Shown piece by piece: positions 44,158-53,087 of a stretch of 64,000 nt of DNA; the first letter of the stretch is position 1; each line of letters begins with the position of its first letter. The translations under genes were made by a program, and so were the position numbers. The stretch covers positions 1 to 64,000 of the forward strand of contig NZ_MUYM01000061.1 of assembly GCF_002150765.1 (NCBI RefSeq), given 5' to 3'. Origin of the DNA: Lentzea kentuckyensis. GTDB taxonomy: Bacteria > Actinomycetota > Actinomycetes > Mycobacteriales > Pseudonocardiaceae. The notes under the pieces were generated by a model, which was given only the letters and a program-made list of their open reading frames with translations, was not told the origin of the DNA and searched no databases.

Positions 44158-45498
44158 CTACAGAGCGTTTACCGCGGCGACGACGTCGACCAGACCCGTT
44201 CCCTTGTCGAACGACGAGGTGAGGGGCCCGACCGGCTGGTAGCCGGTGCCGTACTTGTGGGCCGTCGACTTGAGCGCGCGCTCGACGTCGGCGGGCGTCG
44301 CGGAAGGCTTGGCCTGGAACAGCTGTGCGACGATGCCGGCGATGTGCGGTGCCGCCATCGAAGTGCCGCTGATGGTGTTGAAGGTCCCCAGGTCGAGCAG
44401 TCCGGGACCGTTCTGCGGGTCCAGCCCGGTCGCGCAGATCGGCAGGTACAGGCGGCAGGACGAGGTGATGTTCTCGCCGGGCGCGGAGATGTCCGGCCAC
44501 GTCGCGGAGTCCGTGGCGAGACCGCGTGACGAGAAGTCCGACAGCACGCCGTCACGGGTGCCGGTGCCCTGGTCGTTGTAGGAGGCCACCGAGATCACGC
44601 CGGGCGTCGGGTCGATGCCGGGCGGGTTCGACAGGTTCGCCGAGCCGTCACCGCCGTCGTTGCCGTTCGCCCACACCACGACGACTCCTTCGGCCACGAG
44701 CCGGCGCTGCAGCTTGACGGTCACCGACTCGGGGTCGAACGCACCGCCGCCGGACGGACCGTAGGAGTTGTTGATCACCTTGATCGGCGGGCAGGTCGAC
44801 GCGGGGACACCGGCGCCGCACGGAGCGTTGTGGTTCTCCAGCACCCAGTTGAGCGCGGCGTCCGCGCCGAGGATGAGGATCGCCGCACCGGTGGAGATCA
44901 CGACGCCCTTCGCGCCCGGCGCCGCGCCGTGGATCACCGGTCCGCCGGTGGTCTGCACGTCGCCGCCGATCGCGATGCCGGTGACGTGGGTGCCGTGGCC
45001 GCCCAGCGACGTGGTGTCGGTGTCGAGGGAGTTCGGCACCGGCACGATGCAGCTGGAGTCCGACGCCCCGTCGAGGCACAGGCTCTTGAGGTTGCGGACG
45101 ATCCGGCCGCCGAACGACGGGTGCGTCGGGTCGACGCCGGAGTCGATCACCGCGACCGACACGCCCGCGCCGGTCAGCCCGAGGCTGTTGCGGGCGTCCA
45201 GGCCGCGGGTGGCGGTGTGCGAGGTCGAACCGAGGAACTTGATCGGTTTCTGGACCTCGACGCGCGTCACTCCCGCCTTGGCCCTGGCGGACGAGATCCG
45301 CGCGGAGTCACCCCGCGCGGCGACCACGCCGATCTTGCGGAAACTGGTCAGCTTCTGCAGACCAGCGGCCTCCACCGCCTGTTCGGCGGCGGCGATGTCG
45401 GTTCCGTGGACGTAGACCGTGGAGGTCGGTGCGGCCGTCGCGACAGGGGATGAGGCGGCCACGAGCAGTACGGCGAACAGGGCGGCGCGTTTGTACAT
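44158..45498 (-). CDS. Secreted subtilisin-like serine protease (S8)
   Basis: A 446-residue exported protease. A signal peptide (about 1-22, ending ATAA) is followed by an inhibitor-like propeptide (about 25-90) and the catalytic domain with D119 (VIDSGVD), H168 (GGHGTHVTG) and S380 (SGTSMAAPH); N243/N244 in VINNSYG give the oxyanion hole. Several cysteines suggest disulfides. GGAGGGT precedes ATG 45498. It lies 660 bases from the lanthipeptide exporter; whether it has any part in leader removal is unknown. Confidence 0.93.
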   Translation of the reverse strand: MYKRAALFAVLLVAASSPVATAAPTSTVYVHGTDIAAAEQAVEAAGLQKLTSFRKIGVVAARGDSARISSARAKAGVTRVEVQKPIKFLGSTSHTATRGLDARNSLGLTGAGVSVAVIDSGVDPTHPSFGGRIVRNLKSLCLDGASDSSCIVPVPNSLDTDTTSLGGHGTHVTGIAIGGDVQTTGGPVIHGAAPGAKGVVISTGAAILILGADAALNWVLENHNAPCGAGVPASTCPPIKVINNSYGPSGGGAFDPESVTVKLQRRLVAEGVVVVWANGNDGGDGSANLSNPPGIDPTPGVISVASYNDQGTGTRDGVLSDFSSRGLATDSATWPDISAPGENITSSCRLYLPICATGLDPQNGPGLLDLGTFNTISGTSMAAPHIAGIVAQLFQAKPSATPADVERALKSTAHKYGTGYQPVGPLTSSFDKGTGLVDVVAAVNAL

Positions 45499-45641
45499 GG
45501 ACCCTCCGTGAACTTAGGCAGGCAATCCATCTAACGAGTGATCCACTTATAGGTGACGGGCGTCACGCAACGTCTCGACTGGCTGCATCGGCTCGACCCC
45601 GGACCGCTACCGTGTCCCCCCGTGCGGAAAGGTAGGGACTC

Positions 45642-46880
45642 GTGCGGCTGATCCGTCTGGGCGCTGAACCTTCGGCCATTGGGGCGGACGTTCGTGCCGC
45701 CCTCACGGCGTGCGGCGCGGGTACCCAAGCTCTGGGGGGCGTCGCGCTGATCGGCGTGCAGCCACCCGACTGCCCCCTGCCGCTCGACGCGATCGTCGTG
45801 CTGCCCAAGGGTGTTCTGGTGATCGTCGGGGTCGACCTGCCCGACCCGGCGGTGAAGCTGGAGGCGCCGCTCGGCGGCCAGTGGAAGATCGACGGCTGGC
45901 CGCTCGTCAGCCAGGACGGCGCGCCGAACCCCGCGGCCGAGGCCGTGGCGGCGGCGACCGCGGTGGCGCAGCGGATCCAGGCCATGCGCGCCGAGCCGTT
46001 GCCGGTCAGCACGGTCGTGGCGGTCGGCCCGTTCGTGAGCCAGGTCGTCCAGCCGACCGTCGACCTCAACCGCGGTATCCGCGTGCTGCACCCCAAACCG
46101 TCCACTGTGCTCACCGCGGCACGTGAGCTCGCGACGTCGACGGTGCCCTGCACGGCCGACCACGCGGTGAAGCTCCTCGCGATCCTGCAGACCACCGGCA
46201 CACCACCGGACGCGCGGTCCCTGCTCACCGAGGGCTTCAGCGACGCGGTCTCCCCCGATCTCGCGTCCGCGCACACGATGCTGATCCCCAAGGTCCAGGC
46301 CGGGCCACTGATCACGCGCAAACGCTTGCCGCAAACCAGGACGCTGGCGATCCTCGGCGCCGTCGGGATCATCGCGCTGGTCCTGCTGGTGTGGCTGACC
46401 ACCCTGTTGTCCGGCGGCGACGACCACGCGAACGGGGCGACGCCGACACCGACGGTGCCGCAGCCGACGACGGTGGTCGTGGACGGCACGACGTTCGTGC
46501 CGAAGGAGACGAAGAAGGACAAGGACTGCCAGGCACAGGCGTTCGGGGACGTCAAGGCGTGGCTGATCGCGAACGAGTGCGGGGAGATGCTGCGCGCCAC
46601 CTACGAGACGACGGTGCAGAACAAGCCGGCGACCGTGCTGGTGGCGGACCTGGACCTGCTCGACTCACCGAGCGCGAAGGCGTTGTTCTCGGTCGTCAGC
46701 CTGCCGGGTTCCGGCGGTGTGCACGGGCCCGACGGCAAACCGCTGCAGAACGCGGCGTTCGCGAGCGGCGTGAAGGGCAGCCACGTACAACTGGCGTTCG
46801 TGATCTGGTCCGGCGGCGCGGGCGACCAGTCCCTTGACCCGATCGCCAAGCAGGCGTTGCGGCTGCCCGCCACCCGGTAG
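45642..46880 (+). CDS. Single-pass membrane protein, unknown function
   Basis: A 412-residue protein: a soluble N-terminal region (about 1-220; LPKGVLVIVGVDLP through WKIDGWPL is faintly reminiscent of nuclease-related NERD folds), a transmembrane segment at about 232-252, a Thr/Pro linker and an extracytoplasmic C-terminal domain of about 135 residues with two cysteines. GTG 45642 follows TAGGGA. It is divergent from the subtilase gene. I recognise no firm family; the NERD resemblance is weak. Confidence 0.6.
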   Translation: MRLIRLGAEPSAIGADVRAALTACGAGTQALGGVALIGVQPPDCPLPLDAIVVLPKGVLVIVGVDLPDPAVKLEAPLGGQWKIDGWPLVSQDGAPNPAAEAVAAATAVAQRIQAMRAEPLPVSTVVAVGPFVSQVVQPTVDLNRGIRVLHPKPSTVLTAARELATSTVPCTADHAVKLLAILQTTGTPPDARSLLTEGFSDAVSPDLASAHTMLIPKVQAGPLITRKRLPQTRTLAILGAVGIIALVLLVWLTTLLSGGDDHANGATPTPTVPQPTTVVVDGTTFVPKETKKDKDCQAQAFGDVKAWLIANECGEMLRATYETTVQNKPATVLVADLDLLDSPSAKALFSVVSLPGSGGVHGPDGKPLQNAAFASGVKGSHVQLAFVIWSGGAGDQSLDPIAKQALRLPATR

Positions 46881-46892
46881 AGGGTGGAGGGC

Positions 46893-47252
46893 ATGGTCGG
46901 ACAACTTCGCTCTGTCGTGCTCGACTGCCCTGATCCGTCTGCGCTGGCGTCGTTCTACGAGAAACTGCTCGGCGCCGAGCGCCTGGCCGGCGGTGACGAC
47001 ACCTGGCAGGTGATCGTCGCGAACGGCACCCGCGTCGCGTTCCAGCTCGCCCCTGAGTACCAACCGCCGACGTTCCCCGATCCGCACGGCTCGCAGCAGT
47101 TCCACCTCGACGTGCTGGTCGAGGACATCGAGGAAGCCGAACCTCGGGCGTTGGAGATCGGCGCACGGTTGGTGCAGAAGGACAACGACGACACGTTCCG
47201 GGTCTACGCGGATCCCGTCGGGCACCCGTTCTGCTTGGTGTGGCTTTCCTGA
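46893..47252 (+). CDS. VOC-family (glyoxalase-like) protein
   Basis: A 119-residue protein of the vicinal oxygen chelate fold. SVVLDCPDPSALASFYEKLLGAE begins the first beta-alpha-beta repeat and QFHLDVLVEDIEEAEPRALEIGARL the second; PVGHPFCLVWL closes it. Members include glyoxalases, dioxygenases and antibiotic-binding proteins; the role here is not identifiable. ATG 46893 is chosen, with GGAGG close upstream. It follows the membrane protein gene by 12 bases and precedes a flavoprotein gene by 21. Confidence 0.82.
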   Translation: MVGQLRSVVLDCPDPSALASFYEKLLGAERLAGGDDTWQVIVANGTRVAFQLAPEYQPPTFPDPHGSQQFHLDVLVEDIEEAEPRALEIGARLVQKDNDDTFRVYADPVGHPFCLVWLS

Positions 47253-47273
47253 TCCAGGCCTAGGGTGGCGGCC

Positions 47274-48614
47274 ATGGACTTCGACGTCATCGTCATCGGT
47301 GGTGGCCCTGTTGGTGAGAACGTGGCCTGGCGGACGGCGGCAGGTGGCCTGTCCACCGCCATGATCGAGAAAGAGCTGGTCGGCGGCGAGTGCTCGTACT
47401 GGGCGTGCATGCCGTCGAAGGCGCTGCTGCGGCCCGGTCACGCGCTCGCGGCCGCCCAGCGCGTCCAGGGCGTGAACGCGGGTTCGCTGGACCCGAAGGA
47501 AGTGCTCGCGCGGCGCACCGGCTTCACCGCCAACTGGGACGACTCCGGCCAGGTCAAGTGGGCCGAGTCGGAGAACATCCACGTCATCCGCGGTGACGGC
47601 GAGGTGACCGGCGAGCGCGAGGTCACCGTCGGCGGTGAGGTGCACCGGGCGCGTCAGGCCGTCGTGGTGTGCACCGGCAGCGTGCCGAAGATGCCCCCGC
47701 TGGACGGCATCGCCGACACTCCCGTGTGGACTTCGCGGGAGGCCACGTCAGCGCGTGAGGTGCCGGACTCGCTGGTGGTGCTGGGTGGCGGCGTGGTCGG
47801 TGTCGAGATGGCGCAGGCGTGGGCGCGGCTCGGGTCGAAGGTGACGCTGGTCGTGTCCGGCGACCGGCCGTTGCCGCGGCTGGAGGAGTTCGTCGGGCCG
47901 CTGGTCGTCGAGGGCCTTCAGGCCGACGGCGTCGAGGTGCTGCTGGGCGCCCGTGCGGCGGCTGTCGCGCCGGGCGCGCTGACGTTGCAGGACGGCCGGG
48001 TGGTGAAGGGCTCGGAGATCCTCGTCGCCACCGGACGTGTGCCGGCGACCAAGGACCGCAAGCCGCTGACCATCGACGACTCCGGCCTGGTGTCCGGTGT
48101 GGACGGACGCTGGCTGTACGCGGCCGGTGACGTCACCGGGCGTGCGTTGCTGACGCACCAGGGCAAGTACCAGGCCCGCGCGGTCGGCACGGCGATCCTG
48201 GAGCGGTCGCGCGGGTTCGAGCCCAAGCAGTGGTCGGCCGGTCAGGCGTGGGCGGACCACGTGGCCGTGCCGCAGGTCGTGTTCACCGACCCCGAGGTCG
48301 CGTTCGTCGGGCACACCGCCGAGGAGGCGCGGGCGGCCGGGCGGGAGATCAAGGTGGTCGACCTCGACATCGCGGTCGCCGGCTCGTCGCTGCACGCGGA
48401 CGGGTACAAGGGCAGGACGCGGATGGTCGTGGACGAACGCACGCGGACGCTGGTCGGCGTCACGTTCGTCGGTCAGGACGTGGCCGAGCTGCTGCACTCG
48501 GCGACCGTCGCGATCGTCGGAGAGGTCACCGTGGACCGGTTGTGGCACGCGGTGCCCTCGTACCCGACGATCAGCGAGGTCTGGCTGCGGATGCTCGAGG
48601 CCTACGGCTTGTGA
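47274..48614 (+). CDS. FAD-dependent pyridine nucleotide-disulfide oxidoreductase
   Basis: A 446-residue flavoprotein of the dihydrolipoamide dehydrogenase/mercuric reductase group. The FAD loop is VIGGGPVGENVA; the redox pair C40-C45 lies in GGECSYWACMPSKALLRP; the NAD(P) loop is VVLGGGVVGVEMA; YAAGDVTG binds FAD; the C-terminal HAVPSYPTISE supplies the acid-base His. Tyr and Trp between the cysteines set it apart from true lipoamide dehydrogenases, so the substrate disulfide is uncertain. ATG 47274 has AGGG eight bases upstream. It overlaps the convergent TetR gene by 13 bases. Confidence 0.88.
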   Translation: MDFDVIVIGGGPVGENVAWRTAAGGLSTAMIEKELVGGECSYWACMPSKALLRPGHALAAAQRVQGVNAGSLDPKEVLARRTGFTANWDDSGQVKWAESENIHVIRGDGEVTGEREVTVGGEVHRARQAVVVCTGSVPKMPPLDGIADTPVWTSREATSAREVPDSLVVLGGGVVGVEMAQAWARLGSKVTLVVSGDRPLPRLEEFVGPLVVEGLQADGVEVLLGARAAAVAPGALTLQDGRVVKGSEILVATGRVPATKDRKPLTIDDSGLVSGVDGRWLYAAGDVTGRALLTHQGKYQARAVGTAILERSRGFEPKQWSAGQAWADHVAVPQVVFTDPEVAFVGHTAEEARAAGREIKVVDLDIAVAGSSLHADGYKGRTRMVVDERTRTLVGVTFVGQDVAELLHSATVAIVGEVTVDRLWHAVPSYPTISEVWLRMLEAYGL

Positions 48615-49273
48615 GGCGCTTCCAGCACTGACCCGAGCATGCCGGCGAGAAGTTCGTTCGCCGTGCCGACCACGTACGCGCGGTCGTCCTCGTCGACTCG
48701 TTCGGCGAGCTTGAACAGCGCGTCCGCGGTCTGCACGGCGATCCGGAAGGTCAGCGTCACCGGGGCGTCGCCGTGCGAGCCGAACCGGTCGACGAACATC
48801 TCCGCCAGCCGTTCGGCCATGAGCTCGTACTGGTCAACGCTGGAGTCGAGCCGGTGGCTGTCCAGCATGTCGCTGAACCGCACCCGCCCGAAGCCGGGCA
48901 CGTCGGTCAGCATCCTCAGGTAGACGCTGACGACCTGCGTCATGGCCTCGTGCCACGTGTCCGCGATCAGGTCACCGGCGAACAGCTCCTCGACCTCGCG
49001 GAGATAGGTCTCCATCCCACGCAGCGCAAGAGCGTGCACAACGGATCTTTTGTCCGGGAAGTACTGATAGAAGGAACCAATGGGCACTCCGGCCACATCG
49101 ACGATGCGCGCCGTGGTGATGTCGTCATAGTCGTATTCGTTCAGCAGGCTCGCACAAGCGTCCAGGATCGCGGAGACAGTAGCCGCGCCACGCTGTTGCA
49201 CCGGCTGTCGACGCATCACCCTGGCTAATCTGCCTTTGGCCGGGTCTTCATGCACGCGAACATCTTTATCCAT
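48602..49273 (-). CDS. TetR-family transcriptional regulator
   Basis: A TetR regulator of 223 residues from ATG 49273; ATG 49216 is an equally plausible start (204 residues) and the frame is open to 49327. The DNA-binding domain contains ILDACASLLNEYDYDDITTARIVDVAGVPIGSFYQYFPDKRSVV. The ligand domain is helical. It converges on the disulfide oxidoreductase gene. No clear palindrome is seen upstream, so its target is not evident. Confidence 0.85.
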   Translation of the reverse strand: MDKDVRVHEDPAKGRLARVMRRQPVQQRGAATVSAILDACASLLNEYDYDDITTARIVDVAGVPIGSFYQYFPDKRSVVHALALRGMETYLREVEELFAGDLIADTWHEAMTQVVSVYLRMLTDVPGFGRVRFSDMLDSHRLDSSVDQYELMAERLAEMFVDRFGSHGDAPVTLTFRIAVQTADALFKLAERVDEDDRAYVVGTANELLAGMLGSVLEAPHKP

Positions 49274-49310
49274 ACAAGCCGATATGCCCAAGCACAGGTT
49301 CCTGACAGGT

Positions 49311-49529
49311 TCAGCCCGGGTCGCCACGGCGTTTGCGATGAACTACCCAACCGAAGTCCACAACGCAGATGACGGCGAGTAGCAAAAGAACGACTCCAAG
49401 CCAGACGAGGTCAGCTCGCAGTGCCAGCCACCCGGCGACCGAGTTGAAGACCAGCCCGAACCCGGCGAGCCACAACCGCAGTGTCAGAGCACTTCGCGGA
49501 GGCGCCGGGGGTGGCAGGTAGTCGCTCAT
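49311..49529 (-). CDS. Small two-helix membrane protein
   Basis: A 72-residue protein with hydrophobic segments at about 17-37 and 40-61 and a basic tail (VVHRKRRGDPG). ATG 49529 comes one base after the stop of the preceding gene, with GGATGAG as ribosome site, so it is co-translated with it. No family recognised. Confidence 0.6.
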   Translation of the reverse strand: MSDYLPPPAPPRSALTLRLWLAGFGLVFNSVAGWLALRADLVWLGVVLLLLAVICVVDFGWVVHRKRRGDPG

Positions 49530-49530
49530 C

Positions 49531-50133
49531 TCATCCGGTTTCCCGCAGCAGCGGCGCGTCAACCCGCCTGAGCGGCCGTGGCGGTTTCGTCACATAGGGC
49601 CGGACGAGACGCGTCAGGGCCAGACCAGGAGCGATCAGGGGGACCACGGCGGTCAGCACGGCGGCGGTGACACCGGCTCTCACGACGTCCTTGGGCATGA
49701 CGGCGACGCGGTCGACGACGAACGCGCGGCGGCCGGTGAGCGACACGGCGGCAAGGATGACCAAGAACACGACCATGCTGAGCATCGCCCGCTGGACCGC
49801 GTGCTCGTAGCCGGCCGCTTCTCCCGCCACGAGCACCGCGAACCAGCCGGCGAGCGCGGGCAACTGGCCCTGCTCGGTGGTGGCGGCCCAGCTCAGACCA
49901 CCGATCGTGGCGAGCCAGACGAGGACGTCGACGCGTTCCCGCGCCCAGGCGGACGCCGAGCCGAGGGGAATGCCGGTCCAGGCGAGCACGCCGAGCGGAG
50001 TGAGGGGGTCCTCGGCGAGCTGGCCGAGCACCCACGCGAGGGTCCACGCGGAGAGCGGGACCGCGACGACGAGCTGCCACCTGGGCCGGCGCACCACGCA
50101 ACGGGCGAGCCGGACGATCTCCGCACGCGTCAT
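49531..50133 (-). CDS. Integral membrane protein, unknown function
   Basis: A 200-residue protein with about five transmembrane helices and a basic N-terminus (MTRAEIVRLARCVVRRPRW). ATG 50133 has GGTGGGGGT upstream; a longer frame reaches 50232 but lacks support. It forms an operon with the small membrane protein at 49311. I do not recognise the family; a divergent MarR gene lies 150 bases away. Confidence 0.65.
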   Translation of the reverse strand: MTRAEIVRLARCVVRRPRWQLVVAVPLSAWTLAWVLGQLAEDPLTPLGVLAWTGIPLGSASAWARERVDVLVWLATIGGLSWAATTEQGQLPALAGWFAVLVAGEAAGYEHAVQRAMLSMVVFLVILAAVSLTGRRAFVVDRVAVMPKDVVRAGVTAAVLTAVVPLIAPGLALTRLVRPYVTKPPRPLRRVDAPLLRETG

Positions 50134-50279
50134 ACCCCCACCATGCCGGGTCCAGGTGGTTTGTGGAGAAACGTCACCCCAACGCTCACCCGCTCGGCGC
50201 TCGCCAGGAGTACTTCCGGGGGAGTTCATCACGCAGCGCTATCCACGATCGGGGGACAGATCTTTTCTATGCTGAGTAC

Positions 50280-50708
50280 ATGAGCATTGATCAGCTTCTG
50301 CATCTGCCCAGCTACCTGATGCACCAGCTGGTCAGGGAAGCCCGCAGGCTCTCACGCAACGGCCTGCGCGGACCTCACGTGACGGTCCTGGCGTTCCTGG
50401 CGGAGCAGGAGGCGGTGGCGCAGAAACGGATCAGCGACGCCGTGCGGATGGACCCGAGCGACCTCGTGTCGGTGCTCGACGATCTCGAACGGCGCGGGTT
50501 CGCCCAGCGCAGACGGGACGACCGGGACCGCAGGCGGTTCACCGTGGCGATCACCGACGCGGGCAGGCAGGCCTTGCGCGACCGCCTGGACGCGGCTCGG
50601 GCACAGGAGGAGGAGTTGCTGGCGCCGTTGACGACGCAGGAGCGCGTTGAACTCACCACACTGCTGCGGAAGGCGTACCTGCATCACGCTGATATGCGTG
50701 TAGATTAG
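50280..50708 (+). CDS. MarR-family regulator
   Basis: A 142-residue winged-helix regulator. The recognition part is AVAQKRISDAVRMDPSDLVSVLDDLERRGFAQRRRDDRDRRRFTVAITDAG. TATGCT at 50268-50273, seven bases before ATG 50280, looks like a -10 box, so the mRNA may be nearly leaderless. It lies 92 bases upstream of the HelD-like helicase gene on the same strand and is a natural candidate to control the helicase-NACHT pair. Confidence 0.87.
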   Translation: MSIDQLLHLPSYLMHQLVREARRLSRNGLRGPHVTVLAFLAEQEAVAQKRISDAVRMDPSDLVSVLDDLERRGFAQRRRDDRDRRRFTVAITDAGRQALRDRLDAARAQEEELLAPLTTQERVELTTLLRKAYLHHADMRVD

Positions 50709-50800
50709 ACAGTCTGCGCTCACACGGGACGGGGTGCGGGCAGGAATGTATGGCCGAGAATTGAGATTCGACGCCGTATTGTATCGAGAAATGAGGCAAG

Positions 50801-53068
50801 TTGTCAAGCCCCTCCGATGACCTCCGGCTCGCCGAAATGGAGCCGGAGCAGGAATACGTGGCCATGTTGTACGGCCGGCTCGACGACCTCCGCGAACAGA
50901 CGTCGAAACGACTCGCACAATCGTTGCGACAAACTGGCGGCACGCACCAGATGCGGTCCGAGCGAGACACCTCCGTCGCCATGTACACGGATCAATTGGC
51001 TCAGTACAGCGCGGTGGAGAACGGCCTGGCGTTCGGCCGGCTCGATTTTCACAACGGTGACCGCTTCTACATCGGCCGAATCGGTCTCTTCGACGAGGAC
51101 AAGGAATACGAGCCGCTGCTGATGGACTGGCGCGCACCCGCCGCCAGGCCGTTCTACCTCGCCACCGCGGCCTCGCCCGACGGCGTGCGGCGGCGCCGGC
51201 ACCTGCGGACGCGCTCCCGCAAGGTGATCGGCCTCGACGACGAGGTGCTCGACATCAACTCGGTCGACGTGACCCGCAGCGAGTCGCTGACCGGTGAGGC
51301 GACACTGCTCGCCGCGTTGAACGAGTCGCGCACCGGCCAGATGAGCGACATCGTCGCGACGATCCAGGCCGAGCAGGACGTCATCATCCGGTCCGAGCTC
51401 AACGGCGTCGTCGTCGTGCAGGGTGGTCCGGGCACCGGCAAGACCGCGGTGGCCCTGCACCGCGCTGCATACCTGTTGTACACACACCGTCGACAGCTGG
51501 CGAAACGCGGTGTGCTCGTGGTCGGCCCGAACACGACGTTCCTGCGATACATCAGTCAGGTCCTGCCGTCGCTGGGCGAGACCGGCGTGCTGCTGTCCAC
51601 CGTCGGTGAGCTCTACCCCAACCTGACGGCGACCGGCCGGGAGTCCGCGGCCGCCGCCGCGATCAAGGGCCGGATCGAGATGGCGGACGTGATCGCCGCG
51701 GCCGTGCGCGACCGCCAGGAAGCGCCGCCGTTCGTCGAGATCCGCTTCGACAACGACGTGCTGCGCCTGGACCGCCGGGCGATCGCCGACGCGCGGGGCA
51801 GGGCGCGCCGGACGCGCCGCCCGCACAACGAGGCCCGCCGCACGTTCGCCCGCGAGATCATCTCGACGCTGTCCGGCATGGTCGCCAACCGACTGGGTGG
51901 GCACCTGCTCGACAAGGCGGACATGGACGACATCCGCCGCGAGCTGCGCGAGTCCGGGGAGGTGCAGGCCGCGATCTCGTCGCTGTGGCCGGTGCTGACG
52001 CCGTTCTCGCTGCTCTCGGAGCTGTACGCGAACCCGAAGCGCCGCAACCGCGCGATGTCGAAGTTCACTCGCGAGGAACGCGATCTGCTGCAGCGCGTGG
52101 GCGACGACTGGACGCCCGCGGACGTGCCGTTGCTGGACGAGGCCGCCGAACTGCTCGGCGAGGACGACACCGAGGCCAAGGCCCGCGCCGAACGCCAGCG
52201 CCGCCAGGCCATCGAGTACGCCCAGGGCGTGCTCGACATCCTCGACCTCGAGGACGACGCGGACCCGGACATCCTGATGGCCACGGACCTGATGGACGCC
52301 TACCGCCTGGCCGAGCGCCACGGCGTGGACCGCTACGAGACCGCGGCGGAACGCGCCGCCGCCGACCGCACGTGGACGTTCGGCCACATCATCGTGGACG
52401 AGGCCCAGGAGCTGTCGGCGATGGCGTGGCGCACGCTGATGCGCCGCTGTCCCAGCAAGTCCATGACGGTCGTGGGCGACATCGCGCAGACCGGTGACAT
52501 CGGCGGCGCCACGTCGTGGGGATCGGTGCTGTCCCCCTACGTGCAGAACCGCTGGCGCCTCACCGAGCTCTCGGTCAACTACCGCACGCCCGCCGAGATC
52601 ATGGAGGTGGCCGCGGACGTGCTCGCCTCGGTCGACTCCGCGCTGGTGCCGCCGACGTCCGTGCGCGAAACCGGTGTGCCGCCGTGGGTCTCGTCGGTGT
52701 CGTCGTTCGCCGCCGAGGTCCCCGCGCTGATCTCCGGCGAAGTCGCCGCGGTCGGTGACGGCAAGGTGGCGGTGATCGTGCCGGCCGCGCTGCTGTCGTC
52801 GGTGGGCGCGGCCGTGGTCGCCGGGGTGCCGGGGGCGTCCCTGGGCAACGACCTGGAAGAGGCCCAGGTCGTGGTGCTCGGCGTGACCGACGCGAAGGGC
52901 CTGGAGTTCGACTCCGTGGTCGTGGTCGACCCGGACGGAATCCTGGAGGAGTCCCCGCGCGGCGCGTCGGACCTCTACGTCGCGCTGACCCGGGCCACAC
53001 AACGACTCGGCGTCGTGCACACCGGAACGCTGCCCGATGTGCTATCCCGGCTGAAGGACGTTTCGTAA
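50801..53068 (+). CDS. HelD/HelR-like superfamily 1 helicase
   Basis: A 755-residue UvrD-related ATPase. The N-terminal helical arm and the DWRAPAARPFY motif (109-119) are typical of HelD proteins; Walker A is GGPGTGKT (208-215), Walker B IIVDEAQELS, followed by motifs around GDIAQTGD, NYRTPAEI and DAKGLEFDSVVVVDP. HelD-type proteins free stalled RNA polymerase, and HelR members give rifamycin tolerance. The start is TTG 50801 with GAGG four bases upstream; ATG 50837 is an alternative. I found no clear rifamycin-associated inverted repeat upstream. A NACHT gene follows 19 bases later. Confidence 0.9.
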   Translation: MSSPSDDLRLAEMEPEQEYVAMLYGRLDDLREQTSKRLAQSLRQTGGTHQMRSERDTSVAMYTDQLAQYSAVENGLAFGRLDFHNGDRFYIGRIGLFDEDKEYEPLLMDWRAPAARPFYLATAASPDGVRRRRHLRTRSRKVIGLDDEVLDINSVDVTRSESLTGEATLLAALNESRTGQMSDIVATIQAEQDVIIRSELNGVVVVQGGPGTGKTAVALHRAAYLLYTHRRQLAKRGVLVVGPNTTFLRYISQVLPSLGETGVLLSTVGELYPNLTATGRESAAAAAIKGRIEMADVIAAAVRDRQEAPPFVEIRFDNDVLRLDRRAIADARGRARRTRRPHNEARRTFAREIISTLSGMVANRLGGHLLDKADMDDIRRELRESGEVQAAISSLWPVLTPFSLLSELYANPKRRNRAMSKFTREERDLLQRVGDDWTPADVPLLDEAAELLGEDDTEAKARAERQRRQAIEYAQGVLDILDLEDDADPDILMATDLMDAYRLAERHGVDRYETAAERAAADRTWTFGHIIVDEAQELSAMAWRTLMRRCPSKSMTVVGDIAQTGDIGGATSWGSVLSPYVQNRWRLTELSVNYRTPAEIMEVAADVLASVDSALVPPTSVRETGVPPWVSSVSSFAAEVPALISGEVAAVGDGKVAVIVPAALLSSVGAAVVAGVPGASLGNDLEEAQVVVLGVTDAKGLEFDSVVVVDPDGILEESPRGASDLYVALTRATQRLGVVHTGTLPDVLSRLKDVS

Positions 53069-53087
53069 CGAACGTTTGGAGGCCTGG

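Noticed and set aside
50709..50800. Rifamycin-associated element upstream of the HelD-like helicase
   Set aside because: No clear long inverted repeat is found; only a partial GAGG/CCTC symmetry around the start codon.
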